Positions 26,310 to 33,223 of a stretch of 39,171 nucleotides of DNA are shown here, piece by piece. The stretch is taken from NCBI GenBank assembly GCA_041627895.1, contig JBFKQC010000034.1, positions 1-39,171 on the forward strand, read 5' to 3'. The translations under genes were made by a program, and so were the position numbers. Every line of letters starts with the position of its first letter. Position 1 is the first letter of the stretch. The notes under the pieces were generated by a model, which was not told where the DNA came from, searched no databases, and saw only the letters and a program-made list of their open reading frames with translations. Source of the stretch: JBFKQC01 sp041627895 (lineage in GTDB: Bacteria > Pseudomonadota > Alphaproteobacteria > Rhodobacterales > Rhodobacteraceae).

Positions 26310-27911
26310 TCATGCGCGGGCGTCCTCGCGGACAAGATCGCTTGCCTTTTCGCCGATCATGATTGCCGGCGCGTTGGTGTTGCCGCTGACGATACGGGGC
26401 ATGATCGACGCATCGGCGACGCGCAGCCGGTCAATGCCACGGACCCGCAGCCGCGGATCGACGACGGCCATCGGGTCGGTCCCCATCTTGCACGTGCCGG
26501 TCGGGTGATAGATCGTCACCGCGGTTCGGCGCGCCCAGTCGAGCGTCGCCTCTTCGTCGTCGATGTCGATGGCGTCGCCCGGGGCATGTTCCTTCGAGAC
26601 ATGGCGCCGCAAGGGCTCGTGCTTGGCGATCTTCCGTGCCAGTTGAATGCCCTTCACGATGGTGCGGCAGTCGGTGTCGGTCGCCAGGTAGTTCGGGTGG
26701 ATCGAGGGATGCGCGTTCGGATCGGCCGAGGCCAGCGTCAGGTGCCCCGTGCTTTCGGGACGCAGTTGCAGCACCGACGCGGTGAACGCCGAGAACGGAT
26801 GAACGCCCTCGCCGGGGCTGTCGGCGCTGAACGGCTGGATGTGGAACTGGATATCCGGAGTCTCCAGGTGCGGTTCCGACTTGAGAAACGCGGTCCCGAG
26901 GCTCGCCGCCATCGTCATCGGGCCACGCTGCGTCAACGCGAATTGCATCGCGATCCAGGCCTTTTTCAGGACGTTGTCGGTCTCGACGTTGATCGTGCTC
27001 AAGTCGGTCTTAAAGACCGGCCGCGCTTGCAGGTGATCCTGCAGGTTCTTGCCGACGCCCGGCAGCTCGGCCTGCAGGTCGATCCCGTGCGGGCGGATAT
27101 CGTCGGGATCGCCCACGCCCGAAAGCATCAGCAGCTGCGGCGACCCGATCGCGCCGGCACAAAGGATGACTTCGGCGCGGGCGCGGATCACGGCCTGCTC
27201 GCCCTTGATGCGCGCCTGCACCCCGACCGCCCGGCAATCCTCGATCAACACGCGTTCGGTCTGGGCGTTTGTCACTATTTCGAGGTTCCTGCGTCCCTTC
27301 GCCGGCCTTAGATAGGCCACCGCCGAGGAACAGCGCCGCCCGCCGCTCATCGTCAGCTGGAAATAGCCGACGCCCTCCTGGTCGTAGCCGTTGTAATCCT
27401 CGGTGCGCCTGTAACCCGCCGCCACGGCCGCCTCGACCCAGCGGTCGACGATCTCGCGCTTCAGCCGCGAGGTCTGGACCGAAAGCGGCCCTTCGGTGCC
27501 GCGAAGCTCGGTGCCGTTCGGCCCTTTCCAGGTTTCCGAGCGCTTGAAATACGGCAGAACACCTTCCCACGACCAGCCCACACAGCCCATCTGCGCCCAG
27601 CCGTCGAAGTCCTGCGGCTGCCCGCGCACATAGAGCAGCCCGTTTATCGAGCTCGATCCGCCAAGCACCCGGCCGCGCGGCCAGGAAATCGAGCGCCCGG
27701 CGATGCCGTCATCGGCCTCGGTGCGATAGCACCAGTCTGTCCTGGGGTTCCCCATCGTACGGAAATACCCGACCGGAATGTGTATCCACGGGTTCGTGTC
27801 CGGCGGACCGGCTTCGAGCAGCGCGACCGTGTACCGGCCGTCTTCGGACAGCCGGCTGGCAAGCGCACATCCTGCGGAACCCGCGCCCACGATGACGAAA
27901 TCGAACTCCAT
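26310..27911 (-). CDS. GMC-family flavin dehydrogenase (choline dehydrogenase-like; IseJ candidate)
   Basis: A 533-residue FAD protein. The N-terminal FAD site is DFVIVGAGSAGCALASRLSED. GMC signature 1 is seen at GRVLGGSSSINGLLYVRGQ and signature 2 at AGAIGSPQLLMLSGVG. The C-terminal active-site His is in IYHPTGTCKMG, and GNTNAPAIMIGEKASD closes the FAD site. A good ribosome site (GGAGGGG) precedes the ATG. GMC enzymes oxidise primary alcohols at the membrane; isethionate dehydrogenase IseJ of Cupriavidus belongs to this family and makes sulfoacetaldehyde. As first gene of an operon that ends in sulfopyruvate decarboxylase, an isethionate or sulfonated-alcohol substrate is plausible. Choline or other alcohols are alternatives. 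Confidence 0.88.
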   Translation of the reverse strand: MEFDFVIVGAGSAGCALASRLSEDGRYTVALLEAGPPDTNPWIHIPVGYFRTMGNPRTDWCYRTEADDGIAGRSISWPRGRVLGGSSSINGLLYVRGQPQDFDGWAQMGCVGWSWEGVLPYFKRSETWKGPNGTELRGTEGPLSVQTSRLKREIVDRWVEAAVAAGYRRTEDYNGYDQEGVGYFQLTMSGGRRCSSAVAYLRPAKGRRNLEIVTNAQTERVLIEDCRAVGVQARIKGEQAVIRARAEVILCAGAIGSPQLLMLSGVGDPDDIRPHGIDLQAELPGVGKNLQDHLQARPVFKTDLSTINVETDNVLKKAWIAMQFALTQRGPMTMAASLGTAFLKSEPHLETPDIQFHIQPFSADSPGEGVHPFSAFTASVLQLRPESTGHLTLASADPNAHPSIHPNYLATDTDCRTIVKGIQLARKIAKHEPLRRHVSKEHAPGDAIDIDDEEATLDWARRTAVTIYHPTGTCKMGTDPMAVVDPRLRVRGIDRLRVADASIMPRIVSGNTNAPAIMIGEKASDLVREDARA

Positions 27912-28021
27912 TCCCCTCCGAATATCAATAAATGAGACTTTTTATCTCGATTTTACTCCAAAGTGGACGTTACAGTGATTCGGGCGTAATTCAACGCACA
28001 ATTGGACGGACTGGCAGACCC
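27912..28021. promoter_or_regulatory. AT-rich divergent promoter region between the GMC gene and the iclR-type gene
   Basis: This 110-bp gap is clearly AT-richer than its surroundings and lies between divergent genes, so it must hold promoters for both the ten-gene operon and the regulator. A TAAAAT hexamer on the minus strand, about 50 bp before the GMC ATG, could be a -10 element. I could not find a convincing long palindrome for the IclR protein; only short partial repeats (TTAC/GTAA near 27970) are visible. Confidence 0.5.
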
Positions 28022-28789
28022 ATGGATCAGAACGCTCGCATTCCCACCAACCTCAGGACGCTCCTGATCCTCGAGATACTGGGCAAGAGCGACCGTGCGA
28101 TGACGGCGACCGAGATCAACCAGAGCTTCGGCTTGCCGAAACAGACGGTGCACCGGCTTTGCGCCACGCTCGAGCGTGAGGGATTTCTCACGCGGCAGGG
28201 GAACTCGAAGCGCTACCAGGTGGCCCGGCGACTGCGCGCCCTGGGCGTCGGTCTGCTCTACAACTCGCGCCATCACATCGCCCGGCGGCAGATCCTGCTG
28301 GACGTGGCACGGCAGGTGCGCGAAACGGTGAACTTCGTCGTTCCCGAAGATGACGGGATGAGCTATCTCGACCGGGTCGAGACCGACTGGGCATTTCAGA
28401 TCCAGCTGCCGATCGGCACCAATGTGCCGTTTCACTGCACCGCCAGCGGCAAGTGTTTTCTGGCAAGCCTGGCACCCAAGGCCAGGCAATCGCTGGTGTC
28501 CTCGCTGACACTGCGACGGCTGACCTCCGCCACCCACACCCGGCCCGAGGAACTGCTTTCGGAACTCGCGCTGATCGCCAGGCGAGGCTACTCGCTGGAT
28601 GAAGAGGAATTCCTGGAAGGCATGGTCGCGATTGCCGTTCCGGTGTCCGATCATGCCGGGCGCTTCGTCGCAGCCCTGGCGTTTCACGGCCCGACGCAAC
28701 GCCTTAGCGTGGCCGACGCGATTGCCCAGAAGAAGATACTGCAGGACGCTGCGCTCAAGTTGCGCGTGGCGCTCTTTTCCGAGGATTGA
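28022..28789 (+). CDS. IclR-family transcriptional regulator
   Basis: A 255-residue protein. The N-terminal winged helix (about residues 8-72) reads TATEINQSFGLPKQTVHRLCATLEREGFL, then SKRYQVARRLRALG. The C-terminal effector domain (about 85-250) has FHCTASGKCFLASL and YSLDEEEFLEGMVAIAVPV, both IclR hallmarks. The ATG at 28022 is used; an upstream in-frame extension to 27932 would cross the promoter region and adds nonsense sequence. It is divergent from the sulfonate operon and probably controls it, with a sulfonate or pathway intermediate as effector (inference). I recall IclR-type regulators (IseR) in isethionate clusters of other bacteria. Confidence 0.92.
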   Translation: MDQNARIPTNLRTLLILEILGKSDRAMTATEINQSFGLPKQTVHRLCATLEREGFLTRQGNSKRYQVARRLRALGVGLLYNSRHHIARRQILLDVARQVRETVNFVVPEDDGMSYLDRVETDWAFQIQLPIGTNVPFHCTASGKCFLASLAPKARQSLVSSLTLRRLTSATHTRPEELLSELALIARRGYSLDEEEFLEGMVAIAVPVSDHAGRFVAALAFHGPTQRLSVADAIAQKKILQDAALKLRVALFSED

Positions 28790-28794
28790 GCCGG

Positions 28795-28902
28795 CGACCC
28801 GACCAACTCAGGGAACTCCAGCGGCTTCCGAAGGAAAACGAGCGGCTGAGGAAAGCTGTATCTGATCCGTCGCTGGACACGCTGATCCTGACCGAGGCCG
28901 CC
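28795..28902 (+). pseudogene. Remnant of an IS3-family transposase OrfA (C-terminal coiled-coil part)
   Basis: Directly after the iclR stop, one frame reads RELQRLPKENERLRKAVSDPSLDTLILTEAAR. This matches the leucine-zipper end of IS3-family OrfA proteins as I know them (a pattern like rlkeLEkENerLrrAVsDLtLDkliLtEAA). The N-terminal helix-turn-helix part and OrfB are absent, and there is no proper start, so it is a fragment. It marks a past insertion or recombination at the edge of the sulfonate island. I cannot find the terminal inverted repeats. Confidence 0.55.
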
Positions 28903-29153
28903 CGGATGAACGTCCGCGCCCCGCCCGAGGCCGTGCGCCGCACGATCCGCTTGATGCTGATCGGCGGCCAGATCGTGCCGCGCAACTTCCTGTGGTCGGC
29001 GGCCTGTCACATGGCGACGGATCCCGAGCATGGCGCCCGGCTGATCCACGTCGGCGACATCGAAATGACCGGATGGCCGGACTACGGACCGCTCCGAGCG
29101 GAATTCATCGCGGATCTACCCCGGCCGGGTCGCGGACCGGTCCGGGCGATCGG
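28903..29153. other. Region with no recognised gene, next to the IS3-type remnant
   Basis: The plus-strand frame stays open after the transposase remnant, but the translation matches no family I know. The minus strand has only Arg/His/Pro-rich frames. It may be decayed sequence from the same insertion or the untranslated end of the DnaJ-zinc-finger gene. I see no tRNA, repeat or attachment site. Confidence 0.35.
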
Positions 29154-29396
29154 TCAGAAAAGCCCCTCGCCACCGCAGGTCGGGCAGCGCCTGGACTTGG
29201 TGCCGAAACATCCCTCGCATCGGCCGAATTGCGGGTTGCCCTGCCCGTCTGCGCCGCGCAGGACCTGGCCGGACCCGCCGCAGATCGTGCACGCGGCATG
29301 CCCGGACCCGCGGCAGCGATGGCAGCGCCGCTTGACGTGTTGCGCCGCCTTGATCCGGGCTGCCCGGCTCGCCTTGTGCTCTACATGCGCGGTCAT
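29154..29396 (-). CDS. Stand-alone DnaJ-type cysteine-rich (zinc-finger) small protein
   Basis: An 80-residue protein with four CxxCxGxG-type motifs: CHRCRGSG, CTICGGSG, CEGCFGTK (degenerate) and CPTCGGEG, at about residues 25-77. In DnaJ four such motifs bind two zinc ions and help hold unfolded clients. There is no J-domain and no substrate-binding barrel here. A basic N-terminus (HKASRAARIKAAQHVKRR) precedes the fingers and might bind nucleic acid or membrane. GAGAG lies about 7 nt before the ATG, supporting this start. The regular cysteine pattern cannot be an accident of an antisense frame. Its partner is unknown; plant BSD2-like proteins also consist of just this domain. Confidence 0.78.
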   Translation of the reverse strand: MTAHVEHKASRAARIKAAQHVKRRCHRCRGSGHAACTICGGSGQVLRGADGQGNPQFGRCEGCFGTKSRRCPTCGGEGLF

Positions 29397-29610
29397 CGTG
29401 GTCTCTCGTGGGGCGGCCGCGGTCTACACCGAAAAAGCGGTGAAATGATGGCCGTTGATCGGGCTGAAATCCGACGACGTCGTGTTCGCGGGCCATGTCT
29501 GCCGATTCGGCGGACACCGCCTTGCATTCAGGCCGCACCCGGCAACTCGACGAGCAGCCCGACAATCCGGTAACACTGGCACGCAAAGCGGATCGCCGCG
29601 CCGAAACCCC

Positions 29611-29614
29611 GGAG
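29611..29614 (+). promoter_or_regulatory. Possible ribosome site GGAG for a non-AUG start of the GT4 gene
   Basis: GGAG sits 7 nt before ATC at 29622, in frame with the complete N-terminal beta strand of the GT4 protein. No ATG, GTG or TTG occurs in that frame between the upstream stop (29571) and GTG 29679. It is the only ribosome site I can see that would include the first strand. Confidence 0.35.
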
Positions 29615-29621
29615 ACGCAAC

Positions 29622-30836
29622 ATCGCACGCGACGGATCGAACCTGCGCCACGTCCTGATCGTCGGCGATTTCGCGGATGTGACCGGCGGTCAGGCCAAGG
29701 TGGCCATCGACAGCGCGCGGCTTCTGGCCGATGACGGGCTGGACGTGACCTTTTTCGCCGCCTGCGGCCCGGTCAGCAGCGCGCTCGATCATCCGCGCAT
29801 CCGGACGGTCTGTCTGAACCAGAGGACGATCCTCGACGACCCGAGCCGCCTGCGCGCGATGGTGCGGGGCGTCTGGAATGCCGCCGCCGCCGCCGCGCTG
29901 CGGAACGAGGCGCACAGCCTCGATCCCGGCACCACGGTCCTGCATTGCCACGGCTATGCAAAGGCGCTGTCGCCGGCGATCGGGCCGGTTCTGGCAGGCG
30001 GGCCGCTGAGATCGGTCTTCACCATGCACGAGTATTTCCTCGCCTGCCCGAACGGCGGCTTTTACGACTACCGGCGCGGGGCGATCTGCCGCCGGACACC
30101 GCTTGGCGCGGGCTGTCTGACGACGAACTGCGATTCGCGGCGCGCGGCGCACAAGGCGTGGCGCGTGGTCCGCGGCCTCGCCGCGCGCGGGCCAGGGCGG
30201 CTGCCGCGTGGCCTGACCGACGTGATCTGCATTTCCGAGACCCAGCGCCGTGCAATGGCGCCCTACCTGCCGGACCGGGCGCGGCTGCACCAGGTCTCCA
30301 ATCCAGTGGCGGCGCTGGGGCCGGGCGTGGATTTCTCCGCAAACCGGACGCTCGTCTTCGTCGGCCGGCTGAGCCCCGAGAAGGCGCCCGTCCAGTTGGC
30401 CGAAGCGGCACGGGCGGCGGGCCGGCCAGTGACCTTCGTCGGCGAGGGTCCCGAGGCGGCCGCCATCCGCCGTGCGAACCCGAGGGCGGAAATCACCGGC
30501 TGGCTGCACCCAGACGACGTGCAGGCGCATCTGGCCGGCGCCGCCGCGCTGGTCTTTCCGAGCCTCTGGTACGAATGCCAGCCGCTCGCCCCGATCGAGG
30601 CCCTGCTGCGCGGCGTTCCGGTGATCTGCGGCAACTGGAACGCCGCGGCCGAGGTCGTCCGCGACGGGGAAAACGGGATCGTCTATGACCGGGCCGGCGT
30701 CGCCGGGTTGACCGGCGCGATCGAACGCCTGCCCGAAATCGCGCCGTTCAATTCGACCGAGCTCGCGGCCAAGGTGTCGCCCGCGGCGCACCTGGCCCGG
30801 CTGCGCGAGGTCTACGGGTCGATGCTGTCGGACTGA
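29622..30836 (+). CDS. Glycosyltransferase family 4 (start uncertain)
   Basis: A GT-B fold glycosyltransferase of about 404 residues. The N-terminal strand and loop read NLRHVLIVGDFADVTGGQAKVA, the usual GT4 opening with a Gly-Gly acceptor loop. The C-terminal half has TLVFVGRLSPEKAP, GEGPEAAAIR, ITGWLHPDDV and the nucleotide-sugar site ALVFPSLWYECQPLAPIEALLRGVPVI (the E-x7-E motif is present). The first usual start codon is GTG 29679, which would delete the first beta strand. ATC 29622 behind GGAG or CTG 29643 would keep it. It likely adds a sugar to the repeat unit of the exopolysaccharide built by the downstream genes. Its 3' end overlaps the convergent sulfotransferase gene by 25 bp. Confidence 0.85.
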   Translation: MARDGSNLRHVLIVGDFADVTGGQAKVAIDSARLLADDGLDVTFFAACGPVSSALDHPRIRTVCLNQRTILDDPSRLRAMVRGVWNAAAAAALRNEAHSLDPGTTVLHCHGYAKALSPAIGPVLAGGPLRSVFTMHEYFLACPNGGFYDYRRGAICRRTPLGAGCLTTNCDSRRAAHKAWRVVRGLAARGPGRLPRGLTDVICISETQRRAMAPYLPDRARLHQVSNPVAALGPGVDFSANRTLVFVGRLSPEKAPVQLAEAARAAGRPVTFVGEGPEAAAIRRANPRAEITGWLHPDDVQAHLAGAAALVFPSLWYECQPLAPIEALLRGVPVICGNWNAAAEVVRDGENGIVYDRAGVAGLTGAIERLPEIAPFNSTELAAKVSPAAHLARLREVYGSMLSD

Positions 30837-31738
30837 CCCGGCGCACCGGCCCAGCCTGACAGGTCCAGCCCGAATTCCGCCGCCAGCGCGGCATTGTCGG
30901 CCTCGAACGCAGCCGCCAGTTCCGCCATCACCCCGGCGTCCGGCACGCCGCTGCCTGGCACGGTGTTGAGCCTGCGGTAGAGCCGGCGCAGCAGCCGGTA
31001 GGCCCCGCCCCTCGGCAGGACATCGCGCAGCGCCATGTTGACCCTCTGCAGCCGCCGCGAGCGTGGCCGGTAGGTCTCGTTCTCGCTGGCGAAGTCATAG
31101 CCGTCGTAAAAGGCCGGGTCGATCCCGGTCCATCGCGCGACGCGGCGCATCAGCGCGCGCGGGTAACGGCGCAGCGCGTCGAAGGTCAGCACAAGCATCC
31201 GGTCGTCACCCAGCCGCGCGCGCCAGCGGCGCAGATGATCGACGTAGCGCGCATTCTCGATGGCATTGGCCGCCAGTTCGTTGCCGCCGAAATCCTGCGT
31301 GCCGGTCCGCACCGCCTGCAGAAACGCCTCGAACGTCATCGCCTCGGGGATATAGTCCCAGTTGTTCCGGAAATAGGCGTAAAGCGAGTGGATCTGCGCT
31401 GCGGGCTCGCGCAGCACGAAAATGCAGCGCGGGCGGGTCGGCAGGTCGGGAATGACCTCCAGTGCCGCGCGCTGGTAGACATAGGCGGGCGTCGAGTCGA
31501 GCACGATCCGCGGCGCCGCGCCCTCGGGCACCGGAAACGCCGCGCCGTAGCCTTCGAGCCCGTTCGCGACGTTGAAGTCCGGCCGGTGGATGTGGCTGCC
31601 CGGATCGACGAAGAACCGCACCTCCTTCTCCGGCGCGCCGAATACCTCGGGGTGATCCGACAGCCACTGGTGCAGCGAACTGGTGCCGGCCTTGGGCACC
31701 CCGGCGATGAACAGGTTGGGCAATCGGCCGGCGGTCAT
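30812..31738 (-). CDS. Sulfotransferase (PAPS-dependent)
   Basis: A 308-residue protein with the PAPS-binding signatures of sulfotransferases. The 5'-phosphosulfate loop is FIAGVPKAGTSSLHQWLSDHP near the N-terminus, and the 3'-phosphate motif is CIFVLREPAAQIHSLYAYFRNN (the R...S spacing typical of 3'-PB). The stretch DPGSHIHRPDF and a Tyr/Arg-rich C-terminal part resemble carbohydrate sulfotransferases. Its start overlaps the stop of the neighbouring GT4 gene (ATGA at 31735-31738), so the two are coupled. It probably puts sulfate on a sugar of the surface polysaccharide (inference). It has no signal peptide, so the reaction would be cytoplasmic, on the lipid-linked or nucleotide precursor. 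Confidence 0.85.
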   Translation of the reverse strand: MTAGRLPNLFIAGVPKAGTSSLHQWLSDHPEVFGAPEKEVRFFVDPGSHIHRPDFNVANGLEGYGAAFPVPEGAAPRIVLDSTPAYVYQRAALEVIPDLPTRPRCIFVLREPAAQIHSLYAYFRNNWDYIPEAMTFEAFLQAVRTGTQDFGGNELAANAIENARYVDHLRRWRARLGDDRMLVLTFDALRRYPRALMRRVARWTGIDPAFYDGYDFASENETYRPRSRRLQRVNMALRDVLPRGGAYRLLRRLYRRLNTVPGSGVPDAGVMAELAAAFEADNAALAAEFGLDLSGWAGAPGQSDSIDP

Positions 31739-32817
31739 CGGCCCGGCCTCGCGACGTCGCGCAACAGCGAGGCGAGCGCGTCCAGCAACCGGTCGACGGC
31801 GAAGCGCTGCTCATAGGCGGCGCGGCTTGCGGCACGCATCGCGCGCAGCCCGCCGCGGTCGAGCGCCTTCAGCATGTCGCCGATGTCCGCCGCGCTCAGG
31901 TCGAAATGGCCGCCGGTGACGCCCGGCGTCACCAGCGTCTCCATCCCGCTCCTGCGCGCGCAAAGCACCGGCGTGCCGTTGCGCAGCGCCTCGGGGATCA
32001 CCAGCGGCAGCCCCTCCCAGCGCGACGGCACGATCAGCGCATCGGCGGACCGGTACCAGTCGTCGATCCGCGCGGCATCGACCCAGCCGTGCAGGACGAC
32101 GTTCGCCGGCAGATCGGCGGCGGCGGCGTCGCCCCGGACTGCCGCGCCCACCACATGCAGCCGCAGGTCCGGCCGTTCCCGCGCGGCTGCGGCGAAGCCC
32201 TCGGCCAGCAGGTCGAACCCCTTCTGACGGTCGAGGCGACCGACGAACAGCAGATGCAGCCCGCCGGAATCCCCGGCGAACAGGTCGTCGCGGGCATCTG
32301 GCGCCGGCTCGGGCACGGCATTCTCGATCACCACGTGGCGGCCGCGATAGCCCAGCCGCCCGGCGAGGTCGCGCTCGGCCTGCGAGACGTTGACGCAGAA
32401 TGTCGCCAGGCCCGACAGCCGCCCTTCGACCGCGCGGATCGCCCGGCCCTTCCGCGAGGTCTCGCCATAGCCGCGCACCGCCCAGCCATGCGCGCAGTAA
32501 AGCGCCGGCGTCCGGTCCCGGCAGAGCCGCAGCGCGAGCAACCCGACAAGTGCGAAGGTGCTGTGGAAGAAATACACGTCCGGCCGCAGCTTTCGACGCA
32601 TTCCCAGCAGCTTGCGCACCATACGCCCCAGGGCCCGCGCGCTGCGGCGCGGCCTGTCGAACGTGTCGGTCCGGGTCCCGCACGCCCCGACGAATGCCGC
32701 ATCCTCTGCCGGCAGCAGGAAATGCATGTCGATGCCTTTCGCATCCAGCCCCGCAATGAGCTTCTGGTAGGTGCCGACCCCGCCCCGGGCGGTTTCGCAG
32801 ACATTCAGGACGCGCAT
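31735..32817 (-). CDS. Glycosyltransferase family 4
   Basis: A 360-residue GT-B enzyme. The N-terminus MRVLNVCETARGGVGTYQKLIAGLD shows the acceptor loop GGVG. The C-terminal domain has LLFVGRLDRQKGFDLLAEGF, LRLHVVGAA and ALIVPSRWEGLPLVIPEALRNGTPVL with the E-x7-E nucleotide-sugar motif. The ATG at 32817 is used because GGAG precedes it by 5 nt. A frame that runs up to 33078 crosses the AT-rich promoter region and was rejected. It is coupled to the downstream sulfotransferase, suggesting that the sugar it adds may be the one sulfated. It is divergent from the initiating transferase and shares its promoter region. Confidence 0.92.
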   Translation of the reverse strand: MRVLNVCETARGGVGTYQKLIAGLDAKGIDMHFLLPAEDAAFVGACGTRTDTFDRPRRSARALGRMVRKLLGMRRKLRPDVYFFHSTFALVGLLALRLCRDRTPALYCAHGWAVRGYGETSRKGRAIRAVEGRLSGLATFCVNVSQAERDLAGRLGYRGRHVVIENAVPEPAPDARDDLFAGDSGGLHLLFVGRLDRQKGFDLLAEGFAAAARERPDLRLHVVGAAVRGDAAAADLPANVVLHGWVDAARIDDWYRSADALIVPSRWEGLPLVIPEALRNGTPVLCARRSGMETLVTPGVTGGHFDLSAADIGDMLKALDRGGLRAMRAASRAAYEQRFAVDRLLDALASLLRDVARPGR

Positions 32818-33223
32818 GGATGCTCCGGATTTCCGGCATGATGACCACCGCGCCGGGCTCCGGCAAGCGGGCTGTTGCAACCGGCGGCGCAGATCGGTGA
32901 TTCTGGCCGCGCCGCAACCAGCACAATTTCCGCAATTTTTTTGAGGATTCGGCCGAAATCCGAAATTTTGTTCATCAATCTGCAACAATAGTCGATACAC
33001 GACTGTTTCCAAATCAGATACAATAAGCTGAAAAAACTTGTTAGTTGAAGATATCGAAACACTCGCCCCACAATACAACTAATGATTGTATAGCCGCAAA
33101 TAAAAACATGCACTTAACTGTAATTTCGCAGTAAATCCGCCCGCCAAATGTGGCAGGATTGCGTCCTGGGTGTGACAGTTTCTTGAAAACAGGCGAATTC
33201 AGGCGCTTTGGGGGGTGGGGAAA
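32818..33223. promoter_or_regulatory. AT-rich divergent control region of the polysaccharide locus
   Basis: This 406-bp region between divergent genes is strongly AT-rich, particularly 32930-33180, against a GC-rich background. It contains the palindrome TTCGGCCGAA at 32948-32957 and an inverted repeat at 33073-33091. No ORF here looks coding. It should contain promoters for both arms of the locus; AT-rich stretches like this are favoured sites for H-NS/MucR-like regulators in Alphaproteobacteria, though I cannot name one here. Confidence 0.55.
33073..33091. promoter_or_regulatory. Inverted repeat ATACAA-N7-TTGTAT
   Basis: Perfect 6-bp arms with a 7-bp spacer (CTAATGA) lie about 133 bp before the initiating transferase gene and 255 bp before the divergent GT4 gene. 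The 19-bp size suits a dimeric helix-turn-helix regulator. The regulator is unknown. Confidence 0.4.

Noticed and set aside
24360..27311. 983-codon open frame on the plus strand opposite dctQM, dctP and the GMC gene
   Set aside because: Antisense shadow in GC-rich DNA: His/Arg/Asp-rich text with no domain, opposite well-defined genes.
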